From: Petunia secreta
Lineage: Eukaryota; Streptophyta; Magnoliopsida; Solanales; Solanaceae
Reading direction: 5' to 3'
DNA: 64,000 nucleotides
Assembly: GCA_029990175.1 (NCBI GenBank)
Contig: JARKIP010000028.1
Location: 9,426,501-9,490,500 of the forward strand
The notes beneath the pieces were generated by a model that saw nothing but the letters and a program-made list of their open reading frames with translations, had not been told where the DNA came from and did not search any database. Made by a program: the position numbers and the translations under genes. The first letter of the stretch is position 1. The number at the start of each line of letters is the position of its first letter. Of this stretch, positions 31,801 through 44,800 are shown in pieces.

Positions 31801-34635
31801 ACGAGAAATTAAGTCCACAAGAAGCTGACAGCTAAAAAGAAGATATACCACAGACACTTAACAAAGATGAAAAATGTATGTGAATTGTGAGCTAATAAGA
31901 AATAGAAGGGTCCTCTTTGTAATCTGCTTCCATTACGACAATCATAAGATGATCCCCAGTAGGAAAAAGAAATATGGTTGAGCTTTCTCATCATGGAACT
32001 ACAAAATTAGTGCATAACAGACATTGTCTAATTTACTTCACATGCTAGGGATGAACTATCTGGACCATTAAGTTCCAATAAGTCAATTTGAATTTACTCA
32101 ATCTCAGTCTGGCACATCCATCTATTATCTAGGCAGGACATCTTTCAGTGTTAATTATTGCAGTAACTCTGCAATATACCCACCACCATTGATAGACAAG
32201 GCAACCCTTTGTTTCTGAAGCAAAGCGAATCTTATTAAGGTTCAATACACCTTTCCCATGAACTGAACCCGATTAGATTGGGACAAAAGTATACCACATT
32301 GATAGGAAAAGAAATTGTTAACTGAACTTGTTCTTAACTGCATGAATGATAACTCAGTTGCCAAATCTGATTTAGAAGAAATGCACAATAGAACTCTAGT
32401 TAAATTAAAAGGAAGCAATTAATGATAAACTTCAGCTGAACAAATGGATAAAGTGGAAATGTAAATCCTTACATAAAGACCAGCTGCTGCAGAGAACCAA
32501 TTGATTCTGGTATTGGACCGAAGAAGCTGCAACCAACTAAGATTCTGCATAACCTTCTGAAGTCAGGATCGACTACAAGTTGTGTAGGAAGAGTTTTCTT
32601 ACAAGCTTCTAAGTGGATATTTAGATTTTCTTACAAGGTTGTCAAGTTCTTCAAATTTCGAATTGATGATGGAAGAGTTCCTTTCAGGCCAACGTTATTC
32701 GAGAGGTCCCTACAACAAAGAGGCTCGTAATGCATTGAATAACGAAGTTGGTTAATGAAAGCAAAGTAATAAACTGTTTGAACAGGAACTTGCAGTAAGA
32801 GGAGGGGTAGAAACTAATTAAAGTGTAATTGATGCAGTGGATATCCTCACATCGAAATGACAGAAGTTATTCCTTTTAGTCGAGAAAGAAAGATTTATCT
32901 TCATATGATTTATATTCTCCTTACAAATACTTACAAGAATCAGTTTGGGATGAGGAAGAGATGAGGCCAGAATTTTATAAGTAGCAAAAGGAGAGACATG
33001 GATCAGTCGTTTACTTTTGAGCACTATCTGCAGAATTCAATGGTTTTTACTTGAAATTACAGTTGTGCTACAGACTATAGTTGGAGAATGAACTAAAGGT
33101 AAACTAGAGATGAGTATGAAAGCTTATCATTGATATCTTAAGAGACAAGTTAGAAAAACAGAGATAAACAACGTACAAAATCTGCAATGCAGTTAATGAT
33201 GAAAGATCTCCAAACTGATTGCCTTCCAAGCCCATGCCTGATAACTTTCTGCAATGGAAAGTTAAAAAAAAATAATGAGGGAAGGTAGGCAAACTACAGG
33301 ACAATCAGAAATTCCATGCCTCGAGGATATACACTGAGGTTATGCGCGTATTGTTACAGATAATTCCTTCCCAGCTGCTACCGCAAGGATCTGACCCCTC
33401 CCAATTGGGTGGCAAGTTATTCCAGCTAGATTGGAGAGCAAATAGAGCAGTGGCTGCAGAATTAAAGGAATTATAAATGGCTTCTGTACTGTACTATCAG
33501 AAGGTAGATATTTCACTTACTACCAATGTGCTCTTAAATTCTCAAGTTAAGTGTATTGCAAAACTTTTTAAGCATTTAATTTGGCAAGTGCTCACTCCAT
33601 TTTCTCAACTGCTACTCCATGAAATAAAGCTAGACGCATAGTAGCTTCTTCCGGTGTTGTTGCTAATCTAAACTCTACATCTGCATTGCCAACTTTGAAC
33701 ATTTTTCATACGAATAATTTGCTCAACTACAAGACGAGCATCTTTCAACTTTTTTTCTCCATGTTCTAAATTGGGAGGAAAGGCAGAAAGAGATCCAGTG
33801 AAGACAGAACACTAAGCACCTCTGAGATGTGTTTAATTTTAAATGGAATGTGTTGTCTATCATTTCTCTCTGCAACTGCACAAGGACCTCTAATGTAAAT
33901 ACATCATTCAGTCTTCAACTAGGCTAAAGAACAGGTAGATCATAAATTTCTCTTATTTATCAATTTGTGAAGACTTAGTTTATCCCTCCCTGATGCTTAT
34001 ATTCCCACTTTCCTTATAGTATAAGCATAAATTAATCAATCACAAAACAGTGCCAGGAGTCCACTAGCAATCAGCAAAAATTATTTGGCTGCAGATCCTA
34101 GGCACTTCAAACTTTTTGAAATGAAATGCTGCTTCCAACTCACTTAAAGACGAACCAAATCAAATTAGCCAACTCAAAATTTGGCCCTGAAAAATGGGAG
34201 CATTAAAGAATAAAGCAATAGGCTTTGTTAATTTCATAGATGGATAAACCATGTTGTAGGATGGAGTATGATAGTTTCTAATCGACTATATCATGAGTCC
34301 CCGCCGATAAAGATTCAGCTGTTTATACTTTTGAAAGGTAAGGAATTTAGACTACACCAAAATAAAGCCATCCTAAACTCCAGTTTATAGACTCAGTAAC
34401 TATCATATCTGAAACAGTTCTCAAGTTTACAGAGAAGTGCATAATAATCATGAAAAAAAAGAAGGAAGTGCATATCAAGTTGTCCAATAATGGATACTGG
34501 GAACAAATCCTTACCATCATTGCTGTTTGTTTGTGCCAGTATGGTCAGAACCTGAGATATGAAAATCAAGAGGAAGACCTCATGAGTTCTTGAGTTCATT
34601 TCCAACATAGCAAAACCTCTGGCTTGAACATCCAA
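25838..34635 (-). CDS. LRR receptor-like kinase, LRR-VIII-1 / HPCA1-like
   Basis: A many-exon gene read leftward. Exon 1 (34635-34515) encodes a signal peptide (VFLLIFISQVLTILA). Exon 2 (33453-33333) has the LRR N-cap (DPCGSSWEGIICNNTRITSV). Short exons of about 70 bp, such as 33248-33178 and 32710-32635, each encode a leucine-rich repeat, continuing to about 29280. The membrane-proximal module (about 29110-28735) has CPAMSCNS...SPTCKCSYPYSGT and FNRTSISSIGFLL. The transmembrane exon is 28604-28452. Kinase exons are 28352-28219 (GSGGYGK), 27190-26971 (VAIK), 26762-26530 (IIHRDVKSNNILL, VADFGLS) and 26314-25838 (GYLDPEYY, tail FDYSGKFPSGGVGHH). The key Lys, HRD Asp and DFG are present, so an active Ser/Thr kinase is expected at the plasma membrane. 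HPCA1 of this family senses extracellular H2O2; whether this member does is unknown. Some LRR exon limits are approximate. Confidence 0.85.
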
Positions 34636-35349
34636 AGTTCCAATGCTTTTGTTGGAAAAAACTATATTGCAAAGCAGACCTTGTAAACAACGACGTCCCT
34701 AATATCCAGCAAGTTATCATTGACCTTTACACTGCAAGGACAAAAGAATGAGTCCAAGAAAATGTGTAATAATTAAACCAAGTCCGGACAAATAAAATAA
34801 TGTGTTTGCTGTATATTACTTTGATTCCTCGAGCCAATAGCAAGAAGAACAAGCCAATAAAAGGAAGGTTTCTTGATCAGAATCAAGAACTTTGACCAAG
34901 TATACAAGCCCTTTGTCTTTTGCTGATTTCATCATCCTAGAAAACTAATCACAATATATTGCACGCAAAGGGGTTAGAAGTTAAGGGGTGCAGGTAAGAA
35001 TTGTTGTTGTTGTTGTTGTTTAATACAAACAAGAAAACAAATGTATTCTTTATGTATATGAAAAAGAAGTTTCATATGCTGACAAGTGAAAAAGAGGACG
35101 TATTCTTATATCTTGATTTTATAAGAAGAGTTCTTTCCTAGATAAATTAAAGATTGAAGCTTTTGGTAGTTGGATGAGAATATAGTTAAATATTCAAATA
35201 TCTATAGTGACCGTCCGATGCCTTAAAATAATACTAACATAATAGGAAGAAGATGAACAAGTTTAAAACTTGGCGCCAAGGGAAAGGTTGAACATTCAAA
35301 GAAGTCAAAAGGTTATTTCATCATGTGTGACATGTTCACTTTTCTACAA

Positions 35350-35579
35350 CTCTCTCTGTACCCATTTGTTTGTCGTAATTTGACTTGTGCAAATTTTAAT
35401 AAAAAAATAAAAAATTTAGTAGCTTAAAATAAGTCATAGATATTTATGTGGTTATAAATGAGTCAAAAAGTAACTTTAGAGTTGAATTGTTGCCAAATTC
35501 AGAAATATGACAATCTTTTTGGGACGGACTAATAAGAAAAGTATGACAAACAAAATAGAACAAAGAGAGTATTATTCAT
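35350..35579. mobile_element. Stowaway-like MITE, about 230 bp
   Basis: The left end CTCTCTCTGTACCCATTTGT and the reverse-complemented right end CTCTCTTTGTTCTATTTTGT are inverted repeats, both continuing into TTTGTC. Interior words match the general class (ATTTATGTGGTTATAAATGA, GGGACGGACTAAT). The TA duplication is clear only on the right side, so the limits may be off by a base or two. Confidence 0.55.
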
Positions 35580-35669
35580 TGCAATAAGGCTTAAATTTTC
35601 TGTACATAACTACACCCTGAACCCAATGACCCCTGGGGTCGAATAAATGGAGGAACCTAGCTACAGAAC

Positions 35670-35853
35670 AGAAAAAACTTACCTACACCGGGTGTATACA
35701 CCTAACTATAGTAGTTAATTATGATAAAGTAATTTAATGAAGGGGGTGTATATTAATTAACTATGATTGAATGATAATAGTGTATTTGTAAACAAATAGC
35801 GCGCATTGATTGGTTGGGTGTATACACTCGGTGTGGGTAAGTATTTTCCCTAA
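35670..35853. mobile_element. Short MITE with TIR ACTTACC(T/C)ACACCG(G/A)GTGTATACACC
   Basis: The left arm ACTTACCTACACCGGGTGTA (from 35678) and the right arm, read inverted, ACTTACCCACACCGAGTGTA are near-perfect inverted repeats about 170 bp apart, with AT-rich DNA between. A single arm of the same family occurs at 63569-63595. I could not fix a target duplication. Confidence 0.6.
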
Positions 35854-36175
35854 AGAACTGTGGAAAAAAATGAAAAATCACTTGGTTCACGAAGTAGTAA
35901 TATGTAGAAATATATTACATTATTTTTACACAATGAATTAAATATCAATATGAACATCCAAGAATGTAGCCTAGTAGTCAATGAGGTGAGATAGAATTAA
36001 AACCTACTATCTTACATGTTGTTGGTGGAAGGTGATCGGTATCCGGTGTAATATGAATCTCTATGAGGTCAATAATAATGCAAATATTGTTATGCAATGG
36101 TTGACGAATTACGTTTAGCGAATTGCCCTACCAAAGTAAATAACTATGTTTAGCTTTAGCATCCTTTTATTCATA
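35854..36175. other. Intergenic, no gene seen
   Basis: AT-rich spacer between two transposon-derived blocks. Nothing recognisable. Confidence 0.4.
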
Positions 36176-36184
36176 TATTATTAA

Positions 36185-37342
36185 GGCAGAATACATATAT
36201 GGGCCCTTGAAATTGGCACCAATTTCCACTTAGACACCTCAACTTTCCAGATGATCAAATAGACACTTTTTATTGTCAGAAGTGTGTCTTGTGGACACTC
36301 GTGCCAAACAGACCTAATGCGTGAGTAACAATCGCTAGTGATGTGGCACATTAACAAATCATGTAGTGACACGTGTTTTTTTAATAAAAATTATAACTTT
36401 ATATTTTAAAAAAATAAATATATATCTTTTTAACATTAAAAAAATATAACACCCCTCCCCTCCACCCCCTCCTATTTTGCTTCTGCCCTCCATATCCCCC
36501 ATCGTCTTCTTCTTCCTAATAATCCTTCCCCTCCATTTCCTGCAAATCAATTACCAAATTTCGTCGTCCCTTCCCCTCCATTTCCTGCAAATCAATTACC
36601 AAATTTCGTCGTACATTTATTGTAGTGAGATGTGGGACACTGCTTGGAACGTCAGCGGTGACTTTTGCACAACAACATGTTTGATAAAAGTTCGAGAAGA
36701 AAAACAGAGTTTATCTTTGCAAACAAGGAGCTGATTTTTCTTCCTATATATTGACGCTAGGATATTAAATAGAAATGAAGATTTCCTTGAATTCTTACTA
36801 ACACAGTCACCATGGACGTGACTTTGCTAGCAAATGTTGTCACCATGAAAGTCATCCTAGCAAATCAGGTCACCATGGACCATGGACGTGACTTCTACTT
36901 CCTCTCTTATATTCCTATTTTTTGTTCTAAGTAGATCTGGAATGTTAAAGGGAAAAAAAAGAAAAAGAAAAAGAAAGGGTCTGAAAGTTGAGTAGAATTT
37001 TTGAAGAGGTGAAATTTGTATCAAAAGGGAATGAACGGAGCAGGATTGAATTTCAATGGAGGAATTTGATTGTGAAGGTATGGTGTTGGTGGCGGGGAAG
37101 AAGGTAATGGGTTAGGGAAAATAAAATTTGACGTGGGACCCACAAAAAAATTTAATTAAAAAAAGAGAAATAACAAAGTTAAAACTCTCACGCGTTAGAA
37201 TTTAGTTGAAACTCACCTCTTTTGCCACGTAAGCATGAGGTGCAGTTCTGACAATAAAAAGTGTCTATCTGATCATTTGCTAAATTGAGGTGTCTAAGTG
37301 GGAATTGGTGCCAACTTCAAGGGGCCATCTATGTATTCTGCC
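36185..37342. mobile_element. Non-autonomous MULE-type element, 1,158 bp with about 100-bp TIRs
   Basis: The left arm from GGCAGAATACATATATGGGC and the inverted right arm GGCAGAATACATAGATGGCC pair for about 100 bp, through CACTTAGACACCTCAA and on to CACTTTTTATTGTCAGAA. A perfect 9-bp duplication TATTATTAA lies outside each end (36176-36184 and 37343-37351). Long TIRs with a 9-bp TSD indicate the Mutator superfamily. The interior is pyrimidine-rich on the left and has no transposase or recognisable gene fragment. It lies in the spacer ahead of the DNA-glycosylase gene. Confidence 0.88.
36523..36612. repeat. 45-bp direct tandem repeat
   Basis: The block (C/T)CCTTCCCCTCCATTTCC...AATTTCGTCGT occurs twice in a row (36523-36567, 36568-36612) with one mismatch. 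It lies within the MULE-type element. Confidence 0.85.
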
Positions 37343-37695
37343 TATTATTAATGCATGTATTTACGCCAATCTTATCTTGTAAACTCTAACATAAAATATT
37401 TTTTGCAGAATTTCAAATCTAAAATTCAATGATCTAACCTCTTGTTCAAGTTTATACAACTTTTTTTTTTCTTTTTGACTTGTTCAGAATGACATTTTTA
37501 TATTAAAACTTTTTAATTTGCCTTTGAGACCACAAAGTTCTAAAATAATTGTAATGATGTACTAATCAAAGTTCCAAAGTACTTTCTAAAAACGTTCAGG
37601 GCGAAAATGAAAATTTACCCAAAATTTAAGGGCTATAACGCCCTGCAGATTTCTTTTCTTCGTCGTCTCCCATCCCAACGGCTACAACCTGTCCA

Positions 37696-40033
37696 ATGCA
37701 GCACCGCCAAGATATCGATCGCCGCCGCAGTGTAACGGTGGAGCTACCACTCGGCGACATCAACGGCGCCACATTCGATTTAGAAAAAGCAATATGTAGC
37801 CACGGACTATTCATGATGGCCCCAAACCACTGGGACCCTCTCTCCAAAACCCTAGAACGTCCATTACGCCTCTCCAATAATATCAACGACGATGATCACG
37901 AAACCTCTTATCTCGTCAACATATCTCAACCGTCCGATTGTCCTCAGTCTCTAGTTCTCCGTGTTTTCGGTACCGATTCTCTTTCTCCACTACATAAACA
38001 CTCTTTACTGGTACATTTTGCTTTTCCTTTGTATTTTGTATGAATTTGAGATACTTATTGGTCTTGTGTAAGTGTTTATTGGTTTAGGGTTTACTGTTGT
38101 TGTATATAGTGTCAAGTGAAGCGAATGCTGAGATTATCAGTGGAAGAGAATGAAAGAGTGAGAAAGTTTCAGGATATTTGTGGAGAGGCAAAGGAGAGAG
38201 GATTCGGGAGAGTGTTTAGATCGCCGACATTGTTTGAGGACATGGTGAAATGTATCCTGCTCTGCAATTGCCAGTGAGTTGTTAAACTTAGTAGTAATAA
38301 GCTAAGTTATATATTCAGTTATTCATAATCAATTGGAGACAATGTAGTATAGAGCTTTTCTATAAAGCATTGTGCAAGGGAAAAAAAGGTTGAGTTGGAG
38401 AGCTGATGAACATTTTTGTTCCATACTAAGCTGCTTGGCTAGCTAGAAGAATCGGGGAATAAGAAAGTATAATGAATTATTTAATAGAAAAAAGGGAGGA
38501 AAGTATGGTTAGTGAACCATTTTATGATGAAACAGAATATCGTGAGTGTTATAAGCATTTCAATGTAGCGACTAACAAACATTCAAAAGTGGTTTGTGTT
38601 GAACTCAAGGGCACATGAAGATATAAGCCTTTTGATTTGATCTGAGATATCTTCTGCTTCTAATCATAGCTAGCTTGTGGATGTACTTTGAAGTCAGTTA
38701 GAGCTTGCTAATATTTGATCTGAAAAAGCAGCTTGATTTGGTGTTTGGATAAAATTGAAAGAAATAAGTATTTATAAATCTGTAGTCTTTTATGGTCGTC
38801 TCAATTACAATGTGTTTGCTTCCTTTGGATAGGTGGTCAAGGACATTGAGCATGGCTGAAGCATTATGTGAGCTTCAGTTGGAGCTAAGCTGTCCCTCAT
38901 CAGCTACTTCTTTTTCTGATGCGGATAATCTTAATCGGTTGAAAGGTGTAACTGCTGAATCCGAGCATTTCACTCCCAAAACACCAGCAGGAAAAGAAAA
39001 AAGGAAAAGAACTGGAGTTTATGGATGTTCCAGAAACTTGTTGGAGAGGCTTACAGAAGAAATCATTGATGAAGGGAAACCGCATGTGAGTGTAGTACCT
39101 GTATTTTCAGATGGTAAAGAGGTTGTTCTCCAAGACAGTGATCTCTGTCAGACTTCAAATGAAGCTAGTGAAGGTAGTACAGGTGCATTATTCAATCCTG
39201 ATCCTTCAGAAGATAGAGAGGCCTGCAATGTTAATCATCTTGGGAATTTCCCTAGTCCAAAAGAATTGGCAGGCCTTGATGAAAGTTTTCTGGCAACGCG
39301 TTGTGGTCTTGGGTATAGAACTGGGCGCATTATAAAGCTTGCGAAGAGCATAGTTGAAGGCAGGATTCAGCTGAAAGAACTTGAAGAAGCTTGCAGCAAT
39401 CCAAGCTTGTCAAACTATGATAAAATGGCTGAGCAGCTGAGAGAAATAGATGGATTTGGCCCTTTTACTTGTGCTAATGTACTGATGTGCTTGGGTTTTT
39501 ACCATGTGATTCCTACTGATTCAGAAACTATTAGGCATCTAAAACAGGTAGCTATCTTTCTCTACAAAATTGACTTATAGGCAGGTCTATTACTTATGCC
39601 AGTGTACACTCATGCATTAAGCTTGAATTTTCATGGATCCATATATTTGTAGGCACCTAAGAGAGGTTTACTATTTCAATAATTTCAGGTTCACGCTAGA
39701 ACCTCCACGATTCGGACTGTTCAAAAGGATGTTGAAAATATTTATGGAAAGTACTCACCATTTCAGTTCTTGGCATATTGGTAGGCTGCTGTACCCAATT
39801 ACATGTTCAAACTTATTACTCCTAGTTTCTTAAATTTCCTAGCTAAAGTTCTGCTATTGGTTGTTCTCCTGAGCAGGTCAGAAGTGTGGAACTTTTATGA
39901 GAATTGGTTTGGGAAGTTCAGTGAGATGCCTCAATCTCAATATAAACTTATTACTGCCGCAAATATGAGACCGAAAACAAATGGCAAAAGCAAGAGGTTG
40001 AAAATAACCCCAGCAGAAGAGCTTCATATGTAA
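37696..40033 (+). CDS. HhH-GPD superfamily DNA glycosylase (plant base-excision repair family)
   Basis: Five exons obey GT-AG and keep frame: 37696-38010, 38110-38273, 38833-39547, 39689-39780 and 39877-40033, giving 480 aa. The N-terminal part (VELPLGDINGATFDLEKAIC) resembles the OGG1/AlkA-type N-domain. The block FRSPTLFEDMVKCILLCNCQ leads into the helical core. The helix-hairpin-helix is EQLREIDGFGPFTCANVLMC, followed by HVIPTDSETIRHLKQ, whose Asp is the expected catalytic residue. No Cys-rich iron-sulfur loop is seen. A Lys/Arg-rich linker after the core start (GKEKRKRTGVYGCSRN) may be a nuclear signal. The role would be excision of damaged bases in the nucleus or an organelle; the substrate cannot be told from sequence. 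The gene looks intact. The start is the first ATG in frame; no stop is seen shortly upstream. Confidence 0.85.
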
Positions 40034-41881
40034 CAGAGAAGGAAATATTGAGGTCTAATTTAGGGTCCAAACATGCTTGATGCTGTATTTGCTTTTCATT
40101 TGGTTAATGAATTCTTCCTTCCTTTCATTAGAAGGAAAACGCTGAGGCCTACTCAGATACGATTAATACTGAATTTGCCTTTCATTTTGTTCTTGAAACT
40201 TCCTATTTCCCTTAATTACTTCTAATTCTGCAGAAAGTTTAGCGTAGGTTAGAGAAGTTTTAGTCTTGCGTGCAATGCATCATTGACACTTGATAAATCA
40301 TAGGGATATAATCCTGAGCAAGCACATTTGTGGCACGGCCTTAATTATTTCTTATTTAATGGCCTCAGCAAGTTTGAGCTAAGGCTAAACATGCCCTCTT
40401 ATTGAAAAGTCGGTTTATTAAAGTAGGATAATTGAATTAGTAAATTTAAGAAGGTAGTAGCTAATCCTTTTTCTTTGTTTGTTTTGCTTTTTTGGGTTTT
40501 CAGTGATCTTCACAAAAACAAGTTGAACATATGTTCAAATGTGCTTTTGACGAAATAGTAATGACAGAAATAGATGTTATCCTTACCAAAATGTTTAACA
40601 AGTTTAGCTATACTACAATGAAACAGCTTAGGCCAATCAGGAAAAAATAAAAACTAAATATAAATTTCACTTTCACATAGTAGCTTCTTCTCCGCCTGCT
40701 AATATTCTTTTCAATTTTAGAAAGTGACAATATTTCAGATATAATTATTACGTTTTAAGAGTTAATTGTATAACAATGGATGTAACCAGTGAACTTCTAC
40801 GAAGAGTATCAATCATAAAATTTAATGTTTGCATTTATAATGTGAAAATGTTTTTACAATTTGACGAACTGAATTAAAGCAACTTAATCTGATTTAATAA
40901 CATTTTAGTTACTGGTTGAGAACACCCATGAAACACTTCTTTTTATATAAAATAGTAAACATATCTAACTAGTATTAAATTTAAATCCTTCCAAGGTTTA
41001 GAATGATAAATTTAAAGACAATCTAGGGCCAAGTTTCTGGTCTGATTTGTCATTGTTAGAATGATAAATTTTGCCATAGATGTTAGGAAAATACTCGTTA
41101 ATTTTCAGAGTTTATTATTCATCAATTTTAGCCCTAACTCAAATAATAGTTGTATATGGATTAAATGCATTTGCTTGAGGCACTACCCTCTGTGTTTTTA
41201 CTCTTTCACCGATACAACTGAATATAATTTGCTTCCTGTTCATGTTCAAACTTCAAAGTCATCTCTCTTTCGTGATGTCACTTGCAATGGTAAATTAATG
41301 ATGTCTAGGAAGATAAATACTGATTTCAAACCAAACATAAAATAACAGGAGCCTCCGTTTCAACATGTAGGCAACTTTATTGGTGGTCACAAATTACAAT
41401 ATTGACAGACGAATGTTTAGGCTCCTTAACAGAGGAACAATACCATTTTCACTCCTTGACAGACGAATGATTAGACTCCTTCACTCAGGTATGACTGAAG
41501 TGACACGAGTTATACATAATCGTAAAGTTGTTTACAGAAGGAAAGAAGACATAAACAGAAGCGCAGGTGCCAAGCATACAAGACTTAGCACGCTGCTTTC
41601 TCTTATCTGACGCGAAAGAACCAGACACCATCCTCTTCCTCGTCACAGTGCATTCAGAAATAGAGAATGCAGCGAAAAACAATTCTGTCATAAATGCAAC
41701 TCTTAACAGTTATATCAATGGTTTGAGAAGGGATCTATCATCTATCAAGGAGATATAAACAATATTAGCCACTAGTTAAATGTGATATATCTTATTGCCG
41801 TTGGTGCACAAGTATGACTATTTAAGGCAAATTAACAAATGAACAAGGTAAACATTTTTATCTCCAAAATGATTAACTACC
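40034..41881. other. Intergenic between convergent genes, no gene seen
   Basis: The spacer should hold the 3' UTRs of the glycosylase gene (from the left) and the GST gene (from the right). Within 41380-41480 the phrase GACAGACGAATG(A/T)TTAGGCTCCTT occurs twice, 62 bp apart, as a small direct repeat. Short ORFs here are not supported. Confidence 0.5.
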
Positions 41882-44800
41882 TCAGGTTCTTGGCTCAGCC
41901 GGTGCATCAGGCTGCTTTTCTGGCATAGCATTTTGGAAAGCAGGCAGCTCTTGGTAAGCCTCATACACCCTCAATAGAGTAGGGAATTGATTCTGCACAT
42001 TGATTAACAACTTTTAGGCTAAGAACAACACCTAAGAATATGTAAGTTCCACCAATGACCAACGGTAAATCAAGTGAAATGAGTATGCCAGCCATCTCTT
42101 TTAGAGGGTAAAAATATCTTGAAAGCCACAATCGACTAAAACCGAAGAAGGCACAAACCAAATGACTAGTAAGAAAGCAATGGATACGGTGATGTGCTAA
42201 TTCACACTAAGGTAAACTATCAGGGATCCATTTATTATGGCTGCCAAGACAAATGAGATGAAGCAGCAAATAATTAAAGCATGTCCATTGAGAACAACTG
42301 ATCAAGAAGGGTAGTTTTGCAACACCTTCTCTCTACTTTAAGATGACAACAACAACAACAAAAAAGGAGCTCATTATGTATGCCACTAAGAAACAATTCA
42401 CTAGATCAGGTGGTGTTGTAAGAGGCACCAAAAAAGTTTCTATATAGAAAAAGGAAGACCTTATGTTCTCTTCTTTAAGAATACAAATCTTTAATGTACC
42501 ATGTTCTTTTAATATTAGAGAGCAAGCAGAAACAAGAATGACTTCCATGTATGGAGTGGGATGTCAGTAAAGGTACTACCATGTCAACTTCAAATCTCTT
42601 GATTGCTGCATGGATCTGAGGTGCTAGAAACAAGTCGGCCTGCAAGCCACAATACAAGATAAACATCTGAATGACGATTCCATATGGCATAAAGAAACAA
42701 TAAATGTGCCTCTTTCAGTCTGTTAAGAAGTAAAACTGAGGGACTGGAGTGACTGAATTATGATTTGCTATTCTACCCATTAAAAGTCATCACTACTTCA
42801 TCATTAGGTAAACTTGTGGATGTATAGTTGCGGTGAGCTCTCTTATTATGGCTAAGAATGCTTGGCCCATTAAAGAAACATATGAGACCTATGGGGTAAA
42901 AGACTTGGAAGTACAGAGTGAGTTATTAAGATCATTGCGTCTATTAAAGATCTGAAGACATCCGCAAGCAAAGTGCTGCTCTTGCATTTGTAGGCTGCAA
43001 TATATGAACTGGAAAGAGACAAACCATGTACACTTCATCTCCTGTGGCATACTTTCCAGCATAGTCTTTTAGTAGCTTTTCAAGTGCTGCAAAAGCAAAT
43101 ATATGTTCAGAAAACCTCTCGACCAACTGAAATTTGTAACCCACGGCTTGGACAATATTGTTATTAAAGGAGTTCACGGTTTGATAATACAATTAAAGAA
43201 AAACCCTCTAAGTCTTAGTCCAGAAATTCCTGCCATTGAGTACCAATTTCTTCCAAAGTCATTGAGGTGGATTCAGATGATATGACATTCACAGTAACAA
43301 AGCCACATGGGTTATTCAAAACAAAGAAATGTCTATGCCTACTTCTCCCAAGTTAGAAAAGTAAATGAGATTATAGGCTTGCCGGCAAGATCTAGCAGAG
43401 TCCACTTATTTGAATTATGGACTGCATGGTATGCATTTTCTAGAAGAGTTGTGATTCCAGAACAAAATTCAGAAGATGAAAAAAAGCAAGCACGAGTAAG
43501 TGAAAGGAAAGAAGACTCAATTTTAGCAACCAGAAGTGAAATATATCTTTGCACTAATAAACCAACCAAACGAATAGATAATGCAAAGTTTGGACGTGAA
43601 TATTGACAACGGCAACAATGCCTAAGAGACACAACAGTAATTTAGCTTGAAGTTACTACCAGAACATTTACTGTTATCTAGGATTAATATATAACAGCGA
43701 GTGCTACTAAGTAAGGTACTTGACAACCGCAACAATATGTAGCAAGGAAATTATAATTCAGGTGTTCTGATCCAAGAACTTAGGTCCTGATTAGGGCTCA
43801 GTGAATGGTACGTGATTCAATTTCTGCAAGGTAAAGCAAGCAGAGGTAGTATTCAGATCTAATCCTATGAGCAGTACATTGTGATTCAGATTCTAAACTC
43901 TTTTTAATGAAAAAATTCAGATTCAGATTATGGGAAAAAAATACTTATCAAGCACGATATTAACGGGACAAAAATTATGTCAACCATTCACACTATGACT
44001 GCAAAGCTCTGATCACAAAATTACCTTCAAAACCTTTTTGTATATGACTTTGAACCCAAGGGGTTGTCTCATTTGGGCCAACCTTTTCATGGATATACTT
44101 CTGCATATGGAAAAGCATATGATAAAGAAAATCATATGAATTTGTAAACATATGAAAATGACCTCATATGACCATTGAACAAAATGATAACTTAAACTCA
44201 CAAGAACAGCAAGATTCTGTAGAGGCTGAATGTTTGCTGCAACAATGTTTGCAGCCTGCAAAAATGGAAAACACAGCAGAAGAAAATAACAAAACAAAAT
44301 CTACAATAGTAAATGTCCAATTCCTCCTCTGGTTTTTTTCATTTAATTGTTAAATGTGATTCCTCTGCTGGTTTCTAAATCTATAGCAAAACTAGATAAA
44401 GAAAAAATGCTTCTTTGACATGATTGTCAATAGTCATAGTGGTGAACATACCAACTAAAAAGCAGAAACATAACTCATGTTCGCCTCCACCAACTTAAAT
44501 TTCGACCTCAATGGAAGAATAACCCTGACTTTAAATGTTTTTGCAAATACATATCAAGGGAATATGTGTCAATATCAGATGACAAATACGGAGGCCAGTC
44601 GGCCACCAACCAAAAAAGTGGATTCTAGCTTCACTCGAAGTGATGACTATAAGAGACTCAATAATAGACGAACTTGGAAAACTAAAAAATTAAGATTATG
44701 GACACACGAGAAGAAAATATCATGTAATTTTAGTCACCCAAGGCACATCTAAGTGCTCAAAGAAGCAAATGCTAGACATGTATTCCACAAGCAGCAGATA

